Assembly: GCF_031127875.1 (NCBI RefSeq)
Contig: NZ_JARXIA010000017.1
Location: forward strand, 62,001-126,000
DNA from: Pelagicoccus sp. SDUM812005
GTDB taxonomy: Bacteria; Verrucomicrobiota; Verrucomicrobiia; Opitutales; Opitutaceae
Direction of reading: 5' to 3'
DNA length: 64,000 nt
Shown: positions 53,662-62,178 of the stretch, one piece after another
How positions within the stretch are numbered: the first letter of the stretch is position 1
Layout of the letters: each line of letters starts with the position of its first letter
The notes under the pieces: generated by a model
The model's database searches: none
What the model saw: the letters and a program-made list of their open reading frames with translations, nothing else
Told to the model about the DNA's origin: nothing
Translations under genes and position numbers: made by a program

Positions 53662-54084
53662 TTGCCGGAGCAAACGATTTCTGAATGCTTCGCAGGAGTG
53701 AATCCCGACTCCTCAACGAAACCGCTCCCACGCGCCCGCCTCGTTCTCCTAGCCGCGCTCACGATTGCGATCGGACTGCTTTCGCGTCGCTTCCCCATCG
53801 CTGGCAACTACCCGGGCGACGCCCTCTGGGCAACCTTGGTCTATTTCCTCTGGGCAATCCTGCTGCCGCATCGTCCCTATCGCCTACACTTTTTCCTAGC
53901 GGCTACCACCGCGGCCTGCGTGGAATTCAGCCAGCTCTACCACGCCCCCTGGATCGACAGCTTTCGCCAAACCCTCGCCGGTCGCCTAGCGTTGGGTTCC
54001 GGATTCGATCCCTACGACTTGCTCGCCTACGCGATCGGCTGCGTCCTCGGACTTATCTGCGTTCACCGTCTCGCTCCGAAGTAA
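53662..54084 (+). CDS. DUF2809 family membrane protein
   Basis: A 140-residue membrane protein of the DUF2809 family: GLLSRRFPIAGNYPGDALWA, then EFSQLYHAPWIDSFRQTL and GSGFDPYDLLAYAIGCVLG with four membrane segments. The family is uncharacterised. The start is uncertain: TTG at 53662 or GTG at 53698; no in-frame ATG lies upstream. It may follow the unknown gene at 52934 in one transcript (41 bases between). Confidence 0.85.
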   Translation: MPEQTISECFAGVNPDSSTKPLPRARLVLLAALTIAIGLLSRRFPIAGNYPGDALWATLVYFLWAILLPHRPYRLHFFLAATTAACVEFSQLYHAPWIDSFRQTLAGRLALGSGFDPYDLLAYAIGCVLGLICVHRLAPK

Positions 54085-54237
54085 TCCAGCATCCTTAAAT
54101 TGGATACAGGGACGGATGCCGGCCCCGCCGCCACCCCATTATTTTGCTCACACACAAGAACCGCCCGATTCGGCTTCCAACATTTGCGGAGGTGTCTAGG
54201 TCTGGTATCCTAATACCACCCCGAGATACCGAATACC

Positions 54238-56307
54238 ATGAATGCCACCCCCATCTTCAGGTCCTTCTTGCTGCTCGCCCTCAGTGTCGCTCTAGGCAGC
54301 CCGGCATGGACCAAAACCGCCGCGCCTGAGGGAGGCGTCAGCATTATTCCGAGCAATCCCCTCGCCAGCAACTTCTGGCCAGGCAGCTACAACGACAGCC
54401 CAGTCGCTAGCGCTGAAATCGTCTCAGCCGACCATCCCGACTTCGAGCAAGCCTTGCGGGTAACGGTTACCAACCCGGCCGGCCAGTACTGGAACGGAGC
54501 CCTGCAAGTCGGCAGCACCAGCAGCGTTTCCCAGGGCGACGTACTTTTCGTCCGCGCCTTCTTTCGCTCCATCGAGTCCAAGGACGAATCCGGAGTCGGC
54601 TTCGCCACGATCTTCGCCCAAGGCCCCGGCCCCAGCTACACCAAGTACCTGCAGCGCGAAATCACCGCTGGCTCGCAATGGGTCGAGTACCTGTTTCCCT
54701 TCGAGATAACGGAGGACCATCCCACTGGATCGCTAAGCTTGCAAATCGGAGCCGGCGCCGGCTCGAAAACCCAGACGTGGGAAATCGGCGGCATCGAGTT
54801 TCTCAACTACAAAAAGACACTGGCAGTCGCCGACCTTCCGGTCACTCGCCCCACCTACGCCGGGCGCGACCCCGACGCGAGCTGGCGCTCCGCAGCGGCA
54901 GCCCGTATCGAGAAGTATCGGAAAGGTGACTTCAAGATCCACGTTTTGGATACAAACGGAGCCCCTCTTCCCGACGCCGAGGTAAACGTCTCCTTCGTTC
55001 GCCACGCCTACCATTTCGGTTCGGTCATCGTAGCTCATCGACTTTTCAGCGATGACCCAGACGACGTTATCTACCGCGAGAAATTCCTCGACCTCTTCAA
55101 CCAAAGCGGACCGGAGAACGACTTCAAATGGGGACCGTGGGCTGGCGAATGGGGAAGCAGCTTCAACGCCCAACAAACCCTCGACGCCATGCAATGGCTG
55201 CAAGATCGCAACATCTATACCCGCGGCCACGTCATGGTCTGGCCATCCAAGCGCAACTTGCCCAACCTCATCCAAAGCTACCTGCCCGAAGGCGATCCCG
55301 CCAATGCCGACCCCGCCGCCAAACAAATCGTGCTCGACCACATCGACGATGTCGCCAGCCGCAGCGAACCGGTGATCGACGAATGGGACGTGCTCAACGA
55401 ACCCTACGACAACCACTACCTGATGGACGCCTTCGGCAACCAAGTCATGCTAGACTGGTTCCACCGCGCCCGCGCCCACCTCCCGCAACAGGGCCTTTAC
55501 ATCAACGACTACAGCATCCTCTCGGGCGGCGGACGTGACTTCGCCCACCAACAGCACTTCGAAGATACCATCTCGTATTTGGTTTCCAACGACGCCCCCA
55601 TCACTGGCATCGGCATGCAAGGCCACTTCAGTTCCTCGCCCACCGGCATCGAACTGGTTTACAGCATTCTCGAGCGCTTCCACCACGCCTTCCCGAAACT
55701 CAACATTCGCGTCACCGAATTCGACGTCAGCACCGAAGACGAAGACATGCAGGCGGACTATACGCGCGACTTCCTCACCATCATGTTCAGCCACCCCGCT
55801 ACCGTTGGCGTGCAAGCTTGGGGTTTCTGGGAAAACGCCCACTGGCGCCCCTCCGCAGCCATGTATACCGCTGACTGGCGCGAGAAACCCAATGCGGTCG
55901 CCTGGAGAGAAATGACCCAAGAAACCTGGTGGAACGACTTCGCGGGAAAAACCGATGCCAAGGGCACATTCGCCGCGCGCGGGTTCTACGGCGACTACCT
56001 CGTCACCGTTCAACTAGGAGACTCAGTCCATCAGTTTCCCCTTCCCCTCAAGCCGGGAGGCCCCAATACCGCCTCCCTCCACCTTTCTCCGTCACCGCCT
56101 GCTCCCGATCTCCGCATCGACGGCCCCGCAGGCGAACCTGTAGTTGCATTTCCAGACACTAGCTCCGGAAGCTACTACCTCGAAACGTCCACCGACCTGC
56201 AACGCTGGACCCCCGTCGCGAAGATCAAGGAAATGCCCAGCGAGGTGCGCTACAGCATGCCGATAAAGGACCACGGAGCGGTTTTCTACCGATTGACAGC
56301 GAATTGA
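54238..56307 (+). CDS. Secreted GH10 endo-1,4-beta-xylanase
   Basis: A 689-residue exported xylan-cutting enzyme. After the signal peptide (about 25 residues) an N-terminal beta-sandwich (about 35-200, QYWNGALQVGSTS, LSLQIGAGAGSKTQTWEIGG) resembles a carbohydrate-binding module. The GH10 barrel follows with acid/base E388 (WDVLNEP) and nucleophile E494 (RVTEFDVS); YHFGSVIVAHRLF and ENDFKWGPWAGEW are family strands. The end carries a Verrucomicrobiota-style tail (YYLETSTDLQRWTPVAKI). ATG at 54238; a GGTAT-CCTA-ATACC repeat lies just upstream. Enzyme class is firm; the natural substrate is inferred. Confidence 0.92.
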   Translation: MNATPIFRSFLLLALSVALGSPAWTKTAAPEGGVSIIPSNPLASNFWPGSYNDSPVASAEIVSADHPDFEQALRVTVTNPAGQYWNGALQVGSTSSVSQGDVLFVRAFFRSIESKDESGVGFATIFAQGPGPSYTKYLQREITAGSQWVEYLFPFEITEDHPTGSLSLQIGAGAGSKTQTWEIGGIEFLNYKKTLAVADLPVTRPTYAGRDPDASWRSAAAARIEKYRKGDFKIHVLDTNGAPLPDAEVNVSFVRHAYHFGSVIVAHRLFSDDPDDVIYREKFLDLFNQSGPENDFKWGPWAGEWGSSFNAQQTLDAMQWLQDRNIYTRGHVMVWPSKRNLPNLIQSYLPEGDPANADPAAKQIVLDHIDDVASRSEPVIDEWDVLNEPYDNHYLMDAFGNQVMLDWFHRARAHLPQQGLYINDYSILSGGGRDFAHQQHFEDTISYLVSNDAPITGIGMQGHFSSSPTGIELVYSILERFHHAFPKLNIRVTEFDVSTEDEDMQADYTRDFLTIMFSHPATVGVQAWGFWENAHWRPSAAMYTADWREKPNAVAWREMTQETWWNDFAGKTDAKGTFAARGFYGDYLVTVQLGDSVHQFPLPLKPGGPNTASLHLSPSPPAPDLRIDGPAGEPVVAFPDTSSGSYYLETSTDLQRWTPVAKIKEMPSEVRYSMPIKDHGAVFYRLTAN

Positions 56308-56406
56308 AGTACCCTAACCCGCCGCAATTCAGAGTTGAGCAGCCCGCAGAAATCCTTTTCATAGGGCCGAATCCTGAACCACTGCTAATCCAACCCATAA
56401 ACAATC

Positions 56407-56715
56407 ATGGATCCTAAGACTCGCGGCATCGTAGCCTACCTCACAATTATTGGCTGGGTCATCGCCCTCGTCACCAACAACCCGAAGGACGAGCAAACCT
56501 CCTTCCACCTGCGACAGATGCTCGGGATCATCCTGCTAAGCGTAGCCGCCAGCATCCTGGCCGCGATCCCTCTGCTCGGCTTGCTCATCTGGCCTATCGG
56601 CATGATCGCCGCCTTTATCCTTTGGGTCATCGGACTGATCAGCGCCATCGAAGGCTCCCGCAAACAAGTGCCATTCGTCGGCGAATACTTCCAAGAGTGG
56701 TTCAAGGGACTATAG
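56407..56715 (+). CDS. Small DUF4870/Tic20-like membrane protein
   Basis: A 102-residue membrane protein with three to four hydrophobic segments (YLTIIGWVIALVTNN, LGIILLSVAASILAAIPLLG, IGMIAAFILWVIGLIS) and the FHLRQMLG turn typical of DUF4870/Tic20-like 'import component' proteins. Function unknown in bacteria. ATG at 56407; a terminator follows. Confidence 0.8.
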   Translation: MDPKTRGIVAYLTIIGWVIALVTNNPKDEQTSFHLRQMLGIILLSVAASILAAIPLLGLLIWPIGMIAAFILWVIGLISAIEGSRKQVPFVGEYFQEWFKGL

Positions 56716-56745
56716 CGGCCCCTTCATATAACCGATCCCTTTCCC

Positions 56746-56781
56746 AGCCCCGTTCCGCGTCGAAGCGCGACGGGGCTTTTT
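56746..56781 (+). terminator. Rho-independent terminator
   Basis: AGCCCCGT (56746-56753) pairs with ACGGGGCT (56770-56777), with inner CGCG/CGCG pairing, followed by a run of five T. Ends the DUF4870-like transcript. Confidence 0.85.
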
Positions 56782-56916
56782 CGCGTCCCGACGAGACCCG
56801 TCACCATTTGTTCACCGATTTTCCGCGAATCCGCATTGCGCGCAGGTTGCAAATCGCAACACTTTCGGCATCAGGTAATTCCACCTTTCCTTCCAACTAA
56901 GCAAACAACCCAATAA

Positions 56917-57804
56917 ATGGCAGCAGAAGACCCAGAAACTACCAGCGTCGCATCCGAAGTCGCTGACACGACCTCCGAATTCCTCGGCGTCGACCTCAAC
57001 GCAATCGGAGAAAAGATCACCGAAACCGTTTCCCTCTACGGACTCAGCATCCTCGCCGCTATCGTCATCTTCGTGGTGGGTCGCTTCATAGCGAACCTAG
57101 CCACCAAGGGACTCCGCGGCGTCATGGAGCGGCGAAACATCGACCCCTCCTTGGTCGGCTTCGCCACCGGACTGACCCACGCCCTCCTGATGACCTTCGT
57201 CATCATCGCAGCCCTCAGCCGTATCGGCATCCAGACCACCTCCCTCGTGGCCATCATCGGCGCCGCCGGCCTCGCCGTCGGTCTCGCCCTGCAAGGCTCC
57301 CTCTCCAACTTCGCCGCCGGCGTGCTCATCATCATCTTCAAGCCCTACCGCGTGGGCGACTACGTCGTTGCCAGCGGAGCCGAAGGCGTAGTCGAAGACA
57401 TCGGCATCTTCACCACCACCGTGGTCACCCTCGACCACCGCACCCAAATCATTCCCAACTCGGTCGCCACCAGCGGAGTCATCGAAAACTATACCACAAA
57501 GGGTATCCGCAGACTGGATATCGTGCCCGGCGTCAGCTACGGCGACGACATCCGCAAGGTTAAGAAGGTGCTCGAGGAAATCATCGCAGCCGAACCGCGC
57601 GTGCTGGCCGAGCCCAAGCCCTTCGTTGGCGTAGCCGAAATGGCCGACAGCTCCGTGAACTTCGCCTTCCGCCCCTGGGTAAAGGTCGAAGACTACTGGG
57701 ACCTCTTCTTCCAATTCAACGAGCAGATCAAGATCCGCTTCGACGAAGAAGACATCACCATCCCCTTCCCGCAACGCGACGTTCACCTCTTCCAGCAAAA
57801 GTAG
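56917..57804 (+). CDS. MscS-family mechanosensitive channel
   Basis: A 295-residue small-conductance mechanosensitive channel. The pore-lining helix is GLAVGLALQGSLSNFAAGVL with the Gly/Ala packing typical of MscS TM3; the beta domain follows with FKPYRVGDYVV and DHRTQIIPNS. Releases solutes upon hypo-osmotic shock in the inner membrane. ATG at 56917; a terminator follows the stop. Confidence 0.93.
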   Translation: MAAEDPETTSVASEVADTTSEFLGVDLNAIGEKITETVSLYGLSILAAIVIFVVGRFIANLATKGLRGVMERRNIDPSLVGFATGLTHALLMTFVIIAALSRIGIQTTSLVAIIGAAGLAVGLALQGSLSNFAAGVLIIIFKPYRVGDYVVASGAEGVVEDIGIFTTTVVTLDHRTQIIPNSVATSGVIENYTTKGIRRLDIVPGVSYGDDIRKVKKVLEEIIAAEPRVLAEPKPFVGVAEMADSSVNFAFRPWVKVEDYWDLFFQFNEQIKIRFDEEDITIPFPQRDVHLFQQK

Positions 57805-57837
57805 GCGAAGCTCCAAGCGCAGCAAACTTTCGCAACG

Positions 57838-57875
57838 ACGCGGACGCGGGCCATCGCCCCGTCCGCGTTTCTTTT
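57838..57875 (+). terminator. Rho-independent terminator
   Basis: ACGCGGAC (57838-57845) pairs with GTCCGCGT (57861-57868), extended by GGG/CCC, with a loop between and TTCTTTT after. Ends the MscS transcript. Confidence 0.82.
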
Positions 57876-58009
57876 GCCCCCTAGAAATGGAGCAGGGACG
57901 ATCCTTCGAACTAATGGCTAGGTTCGCGCCAACTAATACCTCCCTTTCAAAAGAAACAAAAAAGCGAAGCCACCCGTCCTCTCGAGGGAACACACAACCA
58001 TTAGACACC

Positions 58010-58456
58010 ATGAAAATCACCCCGACAAAACTACTCGCCACGATCGCCCTACTCGCTGCAACAGTCATGGCAACAGCCAAGGAACTCGACATCACCGCAG
58101 ACGACAGCATGAAGTTCAATCTCGCTGAACTGCATACCGACGCCGGGCAAGAAACGACCATCATCTTCACTAACCTCGGAAAACTGCCCAAGGCCGCCAT
58201 GGGACACAACTTCGTCCTCCTCAAGCCGGGCACCGACCTCGCAGCCTTCGGCAACGCAGCGGTTGCCGCTGCCGCCAACGAATACATTCCGACCCAACCC
58301 GAACTCGCATCACAAGTCGTCGCCCACACAAAAGTGCTCGGCCCTGGAGAAAAGGATTCGATCCGAATCACCCTGGCCGAACCGGGCTCCTATCCCTATA
58401 TCTGCTCATTCCCGGGGCACTGGGCACTCATGAAGGGCGTCCTCGTCGTGAAATAG
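58010..58456 (+). CDS. Azurin-like blue copper protein
   Basis: A 148-residue exported type 1 copper protein. Signal peptide about 23 residues. The four ligands are visible: H66 (MGHNFVL), C132, H137 and M141 (CSFPGHWALMKG), the azurin order. Carries electrons in the periplasm. Start is the ATG at 58010; the frame is open from 57887 but the extra 41 residues lack homology and the signal peptide begins here. The next gene starts 9 bases after its stop, so they are likely co-transcribed. Confidence 0.93.
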   Translation: MKITPTKLLATIALLAATVMATAKELDITADDSMKFNLAELHTDAGQETTIIFTNLGKLPKAAMGHNFVLLKPGTDLAAFGNAAVAAAANEYIPTQPELASQVVAHTKVLGPGEKDSIRITLAEPGSYPYICSFPGHWALMKGVLVVK

Positions 58457-58465
58457 CCCACCCAC

Positions 58466-58885
58466 TTGGACTCGCTCCAAACAACCGCTCTTGCAGTAGA
58501 TGCCGCCCTGTTCAGTCTCATATGGATAGTGCAGACGGTAGTGTATCCAAGTTTCGTACACATCGAAGCCGCCTCCTTCAAGAGCTGGCACAGAGGCTAC
58601 ACCCAACGCATGGGCTACATCGTCGCCCCTCTGATGATTGCCCAATTGGGGCTTAGCCTCAGTCTCCTAGCGAGCCAAAGCAGTTTTCAAAACGGACTCC
58701 ACGCCTGCGGGGCGGCAGCCACTTGGCTCGTGACCTTCCTCGTTTCCGTCCCCCTACATCGGCACTTGGAACGCCAAGGAAATCAGCAAAATACGATACG
58801 AAAACTCGTCCTTAGCAACTGGATACGTACAACCCTTTGGACCCTTCTCTTCGCTCAAAGCCTCGTCCGCCACTATCAAGCATGA
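58466..58885 (+). CDS. Small membrane protein, unknown
   Basis: A 139-residue protein with four hydrophobic segments (ALAVDAALFSLIWIVQTVVY, MGYIVAPLMIAQLGLSLSLL, CGAAATWLVTFLVSVPL, and a last one near the end). Not recognised. The start is a TTG at 58466, 9 bases after the azurin stop; no earlier ATG fits the frame. Coupled to the next gene by an overlapping stop/start (ATGA). It may belong with the azurin, but there is no direct evidence. Confidence 0.72.
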   Translation: MDSLQTTALAVDAALFSLIWIVQTVVYPSFVHIEAASFKSWHRGYTQRMGYIVAPLMIAQLGLSLSLLASQSSFQNGLHACGAAATWLVTFLVSVPLHRHLERQGNQQNTIRKLVLSNWIRTTLWTLLFAQSLVRHYQA

Positions 58886-59610
58886 GCCCTCACCCCGCTT
58901 TCTCGCAGACCGGCCACCGCCCCTGGCCCCTCCCCAAGCGCCCCTGGCTTCTCCAACAGATATGGCACGACCTCCTCTTCTTGCATTGGGAAATCGACGT
59001 CACCGCCCTCCGCCCCACCATCCCCGCCAATCTCGAAATCGACACCTATGACGGACGAGCTTGGCTAGCCGTCGTCCCCTTCTCCATGAAAGGCGTCGCC
59101 CCCAGAGGCTTCCCCAAGCCACGATCCTTCTGCGACTTTCCGGAAATAAACGTCCGCACCTACGTCATAAAGGACGGGAAGCCGGGAGTCTGGTTCTTCA
59201 GTCTAGACGTCCCGCATCGCCTACCCGTCTGGATCGCCCGCGCCTTCTTCCACCTCCCCTACTTTCTCGCAGACATGGACGTGCAAAACGCGAACGGCCA
59301 GACACGCTACCGCTCTACCCGCAACGACCGGGCTTTCTCCGCGACCTACCATCCTCTCGATACCGGAACAGCCAGTCCAGGCAGCTTCGAGCACTGGGCC
59401 ACTGAACGCTACTGCTTCTACGCCCAAAGCGGAGCCGGCCATCTCTACCGGGCGGACGTCCAACACCCCAAGTGGCCCCTTCAAAGGGCCGCATGCGAGA
59501 TCCATAAAAACCGAATGCTCGACGCCTTCCCGATCGGGGAACAGCACTCGAGCATTCTCTTCAGCAAAAGCCTTTCCGTGGTAGCTTGGATACCGCAACG
59601 GATCGGCTAA
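58882..59610 (+). CDS. DUF2071 (YqjF) family protein
   Basis: A 242-residue protein of the DUF2071/YqjF family: WLLQQIWHDLLFLHWEID, LRPTIPANLEIDTYDGRAW and AVVPFSMKGVAPRGFP give the pattern. Function is not established; the family is related in fold to acetoacetate decarboxylase. The ATG at 58882 overlaps the preceding stop by 4 bases; the frame opens earlier at 58837 but would cut into the upstream gene. Last of three likely co-transcribed genes (azurin, membrane protein, this one). Confidence 0.88.
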   Translation: MSPHPAFSQTGHRPWPLPKRPWLLQQIWHDLLFLHWEIDVTALRPTIPANLEIDTYDGRAWLAVVPFSMKGVAPRGFPKPRSFCDFPEINVRTYVIKDGKPGVWFFSLDVPHRLPVWIARAFFHLPYFLADMDVQNANGQTRYRSTRNDRAFSATYHPLDTGTASPGSFEHWATERYCFYAQSGAGHLYRADVQHPKWPLQRAACEIHKNRMLDAFPIGEQHSSILFSKSLSVVAWIPQRIG

Positions 59611-59629
59611 TGTATTCTCTTTCCAACTA

Positions 59630-59956
59630 CTAGAGGTAGCTGCAAACGTATTGGCAGGTATCCGCCACCTCGATGGTGAATCCAGAGTTCGCGCCGACTT
59701 CGAAGTAGGAACCTGCCTCGTAAGTCTTCGATTCCGATTCTCCGTCCAAGGTCACCACGCAGGAGCCGCTGGGAATATCCATGCGCTCAGCGGCCACCGT
59801 GTCGAAGTGGAACTTGCCGCCCAAGATGACGCCCAAGGTTTTCTTGGCGCCCTCAGCGGTCACGATTGTGTGGGAGACGACCTTTCCGTCGAAATAGATG
59901 TTTGCTTCGGCAATTGCAGTTACGTTTTCAAATTGCATCCGGCCTGCATCACGCAT
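59630..59956 (-). CDS. ppnP: Pyrimidine/purine nucleoside phosphorylase PpnP
   Basis: A 108-residue cupin-like nucleoside phosphorylase of the PpnP (YaiE, DUF1255) family, which splits several nucleosides with phosphate. The family end KTYEAGSYFEVGANSGFTIE and TCQYVCSYL is clear, as is ANIYFDGKVVSHTIV. E. coli PpnP is 94 aa. Starts at 59956 (ribosome-binding site AAAGG) or 59938 are both possible; the frame is open to 60064 but that reaches the terminator. Converges with the DUF2071 gene, 19 bases apart. Confidence 0.92.
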   Translation of the reverse strand: MRDAGRMQFENVTAIAEANIYFDGKVVSHTIVTAEGAKKTLGVILGGKFHFDTVAAERMDIPSGSCVVTLDGESESKTYEAGSYFEVGANSGFTIEVADTCQYVCSYL

Positions 59957-60004
59957 CGTCCCGCCTTTGGCAAGGAAGAACGCGCAACATCCGCCCGACA
60001 AACG

Positions 60005-60035
60005 AAAAGGCGGCTCGCGCCTATAACGAGCCGCC
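60005..60035 (-). terminator. Terminator of the pyruvate formate-lyase operon
   Basis: On the minus strand GGCGGCTCG (60035-60027) pairs with CGAGCCGCC (60017-60009) around a 9-base loop, followed by TTTT (60008-60005). Lies between the OFA transporter stop and ppnP. Confidence 0.82.
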
Positions 60036-60077
60036 CATAACGGGTGGGGTGAACAAGAAAACAATTCTACCTCATTC

Positions 60078-61334
60078 TTATGCCTGACTCAACTTCAGGG
60101 CCCGGACCTTGCGGATGTTGAACTGCATCAACACCGAACAGATCAAGGCGAAGACGAAGAAGCCGGCGAAAATCTGCAGCGTCTGCTCGTAGCTGCCCGT
60201 GCTCTCGCGAACCCGAGCCGCGATCAACGGCCCCACCAGTCCGGCCGCGGCCCACGCGGTAAGGATGTTGCCGTAGATTGCCGAAAGTTTTTTCGTACCA
60301 AAGACGTCGCCAATAAAGGCGGGAGTCGAAGAAAAGCCGCCCCCGTAGCAACTTACGATCAGGAAAACCAATGCCTGGAAAGCCAGGAAATTCGTCGTCT
60401 TCGGCAGCGCGAAAAACGCCACCAACTGGATACAAAAGAATGCCGTGTAAGTCAGCGGCCGGCCGATGACGTCCGAAAGCGAGGCCCAAGCGATGCGACC
60501 CAATCCATTGAAAAGCCCCATCAATCCTACCATCGCGGCCGCAGCAGCTGGAGTCAGCCCCGCGATTTCCTGCGACATGGGAGAAGCCACCGAGATGACC
60601 GCGATTCCACAGGTGATGTTGATGAACAGCATAACCCACAGATAATAGAAACGCAGGGTTCCCAACGCCTCCAAAGAGTCGAGTTCCGCCAGATCTTCGG
60701 TTCGCTTCGATCCGCCCGCCGATTGCCCGTCGCGCATGCCTTTCGGCACCCAACCCTCCGGAGGATTCTCCAAGTACTGGGCCGCGGCCATCATGATCAC
60801 GAAATAGCAAATGGCCAAAACATAGAAAGAGCTGGCGACGCCTACCGCTACCAAAAGTAGCTGAATCAGGCTACTCGCTAGCAAAGCGCCGAAACCAAAG
60901 CCCATAACGGCCAGGCCCGTCGCCAAGCCCCGCCGATCCGGAAACCAGCGAACCAAAGTCGCAACCGGACAGATGTAGCCCATACCGAGACCTATTCCGG
61001 CGATAGCTCCGTATCCAAGATAGAATACAAGAATCTCACCGGTCGAAACGCCTAGACCTGCCACAGCCAGCCCCGCTCCGTAGAAAACGGCCGAAAGCAT
61101 CCCGCTTTTCCGCGGTCCCATGCGCTCTACCGCGGGACCTAGAAAAGCTGCAGACAGACCTAAAAACAGAATTGCGATACTGAAGGCCCAGGCCGTCTGG
61201 GACGTCTCCCAACCGAGTTCTACTAGCAAAGGTTTCTTGAATACGCTGTACGCGTAGATCGCTCCGATCGAAACGTGCACACCAACGCCCGACGCCGCGA
61301 TCAACCAACGATTCTTAACTTTTTTCATCTTCAA
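60078..61334 (-). CDS. OFA-family MFS transporter, probable formate/monocarboxylate carrier
   Basis: A 418-residue major facilitator of the oxalate/formate antiporter (OFA) family. GVGVHVSIGAIYAYSVFKKP, GYICPVATLVRWFPDRRGLA and GLMGLFNGLGRIAWASLSDV are typical. It is the last gene of the operon with pyruvate formate-lyase and its activase (35 bases after the activase stop), so it most likely moves formate, lactate or pyruvate across the inner membrane. No focA-type channel is present here. Substrate is inferred from neighbours. Confidence 0.88.
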   Translation of the reverse strand: MKMKKVKNRWLIAASGVGVHVSIGAIYAYSVFKKPLLVELGWETSQTAWAFSIAILFLGLSAAFLGPAVERMGPRKSGMLSAVFYGAGLAVAGLGVSTGEILVFYLGYGAIAGIGLGMGYICPVATLVRWFPDRRGLATGLAVMGFGFGALLASSLIQLLLVAVGVASSFYVLAICYFVIMMAAAQYLENPPEGWVPKGMRDGQSAGGSKRTEDLAELDSLEALGTLRFYYLWVMLFINITCGIAVISVASPMSQEIAGLTPAAAAAMVGLMGLFNGLGRIAWASLSDVIGRPLTYTAFFCIQLVAFFALPKTTNFLAFQALVFLIVSCYGGGFSSTPAFIGDVFGTKKLSAIYGNILTAWAAAGLVGPLIAARVRESTGSYEQTLQIFAGFFVFALICSVLMQFNIRKVRALKLSQA

Positions 61335-61369
61335 AGAGGTGGCTCAAATTCTCCTGTCACGTCGATTAC

Positions 61370-62146
61370 CTAGATCGCGGTCACTCCATGGCGGGCGAAA
61401 ATCGAACGAGCTCGTTCGACCTCGTCAGCGGTCGGTTCCTTCGTATCCGCTAGCTTATACGGCATGCCCAGTTGCGCGTACTTGCTCTCGCCCATCTTGT
61501 GGAATGGGAGGATCTCCACTTTGGCGACATTCCCTAAACCGGAAACGAAACGGGCCAGCCCGTCGATATTGTCTTCCGCGTCATTGAGGCCCGGTACCAG
61601 CACGAATCGTATCCAAACCTCAATACCGAGCGAATCAAGGCGCTCTGCGAACGCAAGCGTCGGACTCAGATCCACGGCTGTCACTGTCTTGTAGGTCACT
61701 GGGTCATAGCTCTTGATATCGAGCAAGACGAGATCAACGTGCTCGAGCAAAGCGTCTGTCGCCTTGTATCCAAGAAAGCCTGAAGTATCGAGCGCAGTAT
61801 GCAGCCCCTGCTCCTTAGCTCCCCGAAAGATCGCGTGAACGAAGTCGGCTTGCATCAGCGGCTCGCCGCCGCTGATGGTAAGTCCGCCACGTTTAATGAA
61901 GTTCTTGTACTTGACGATATCCGCCAAGGCCTCCCCTGCAGTCGACACCTTGCCCGCAGGCTTTCCCTGGGCATCTGGATTATGGCAGTACTGGCAGCGA
62001 AGTGGACAACCGTGCAAAAAGAGCACATAGCGCAACCCCGGCCCGTCCACCGTTCCACATGTCTCCACGGAGTGGATATGCCCCTGCGTTTGAAGTATCT
62101 CCTCGGTGGATAGCTGTACCTCTGGATCTGCGAGTACGGTTGACAT
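61370..62146 (-). CDS. pflA: Pyruvate formate-lyase-activating enzyme
   Basis: A radical SAM enzyme (258 aa) that places the glycyl radical on pyruvate formate-lyase. The cluster motif CX3CX2C is at C47, C51 and C54 (CPLRCQYCHNP); ETCGTVDGPGLRYVLFLHG, TISGGEPLMQ and the rest match PflA. The start at 62146 has GAGGAGG about nine bases upstream; the frame opens at 62182, overlapping the lyase stop. It lies directly behind the lyase gene. Confidence 0.94.
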   Translation of the reverse strand: MSTVLADPEVQLSTEEILQTQGHIHSVETCGTVDGPGLRYVLFLHGCPLRCQYCHNPDAQGKPAGKVSTAGEALADIVKYKNFIKRGGLTISGGEPLMQADFVHAIFRGAKEQGLHTALDTSGFLGYKATDALLEHVDLVLLDIKSYDPVTYKTVTAVDLSPTLAFAERLDSLGIEVWIRFVLVPGLNDAEDNIDGLARFVSGLGNVAKVEILPFHKMGESKYAQLGMPYKLADTKEPTADEVERARSIFARHGVTAI

Positions 62147-62178
62147 AGGACTGTCCTCCTCACGTCCGATAGGACAGC

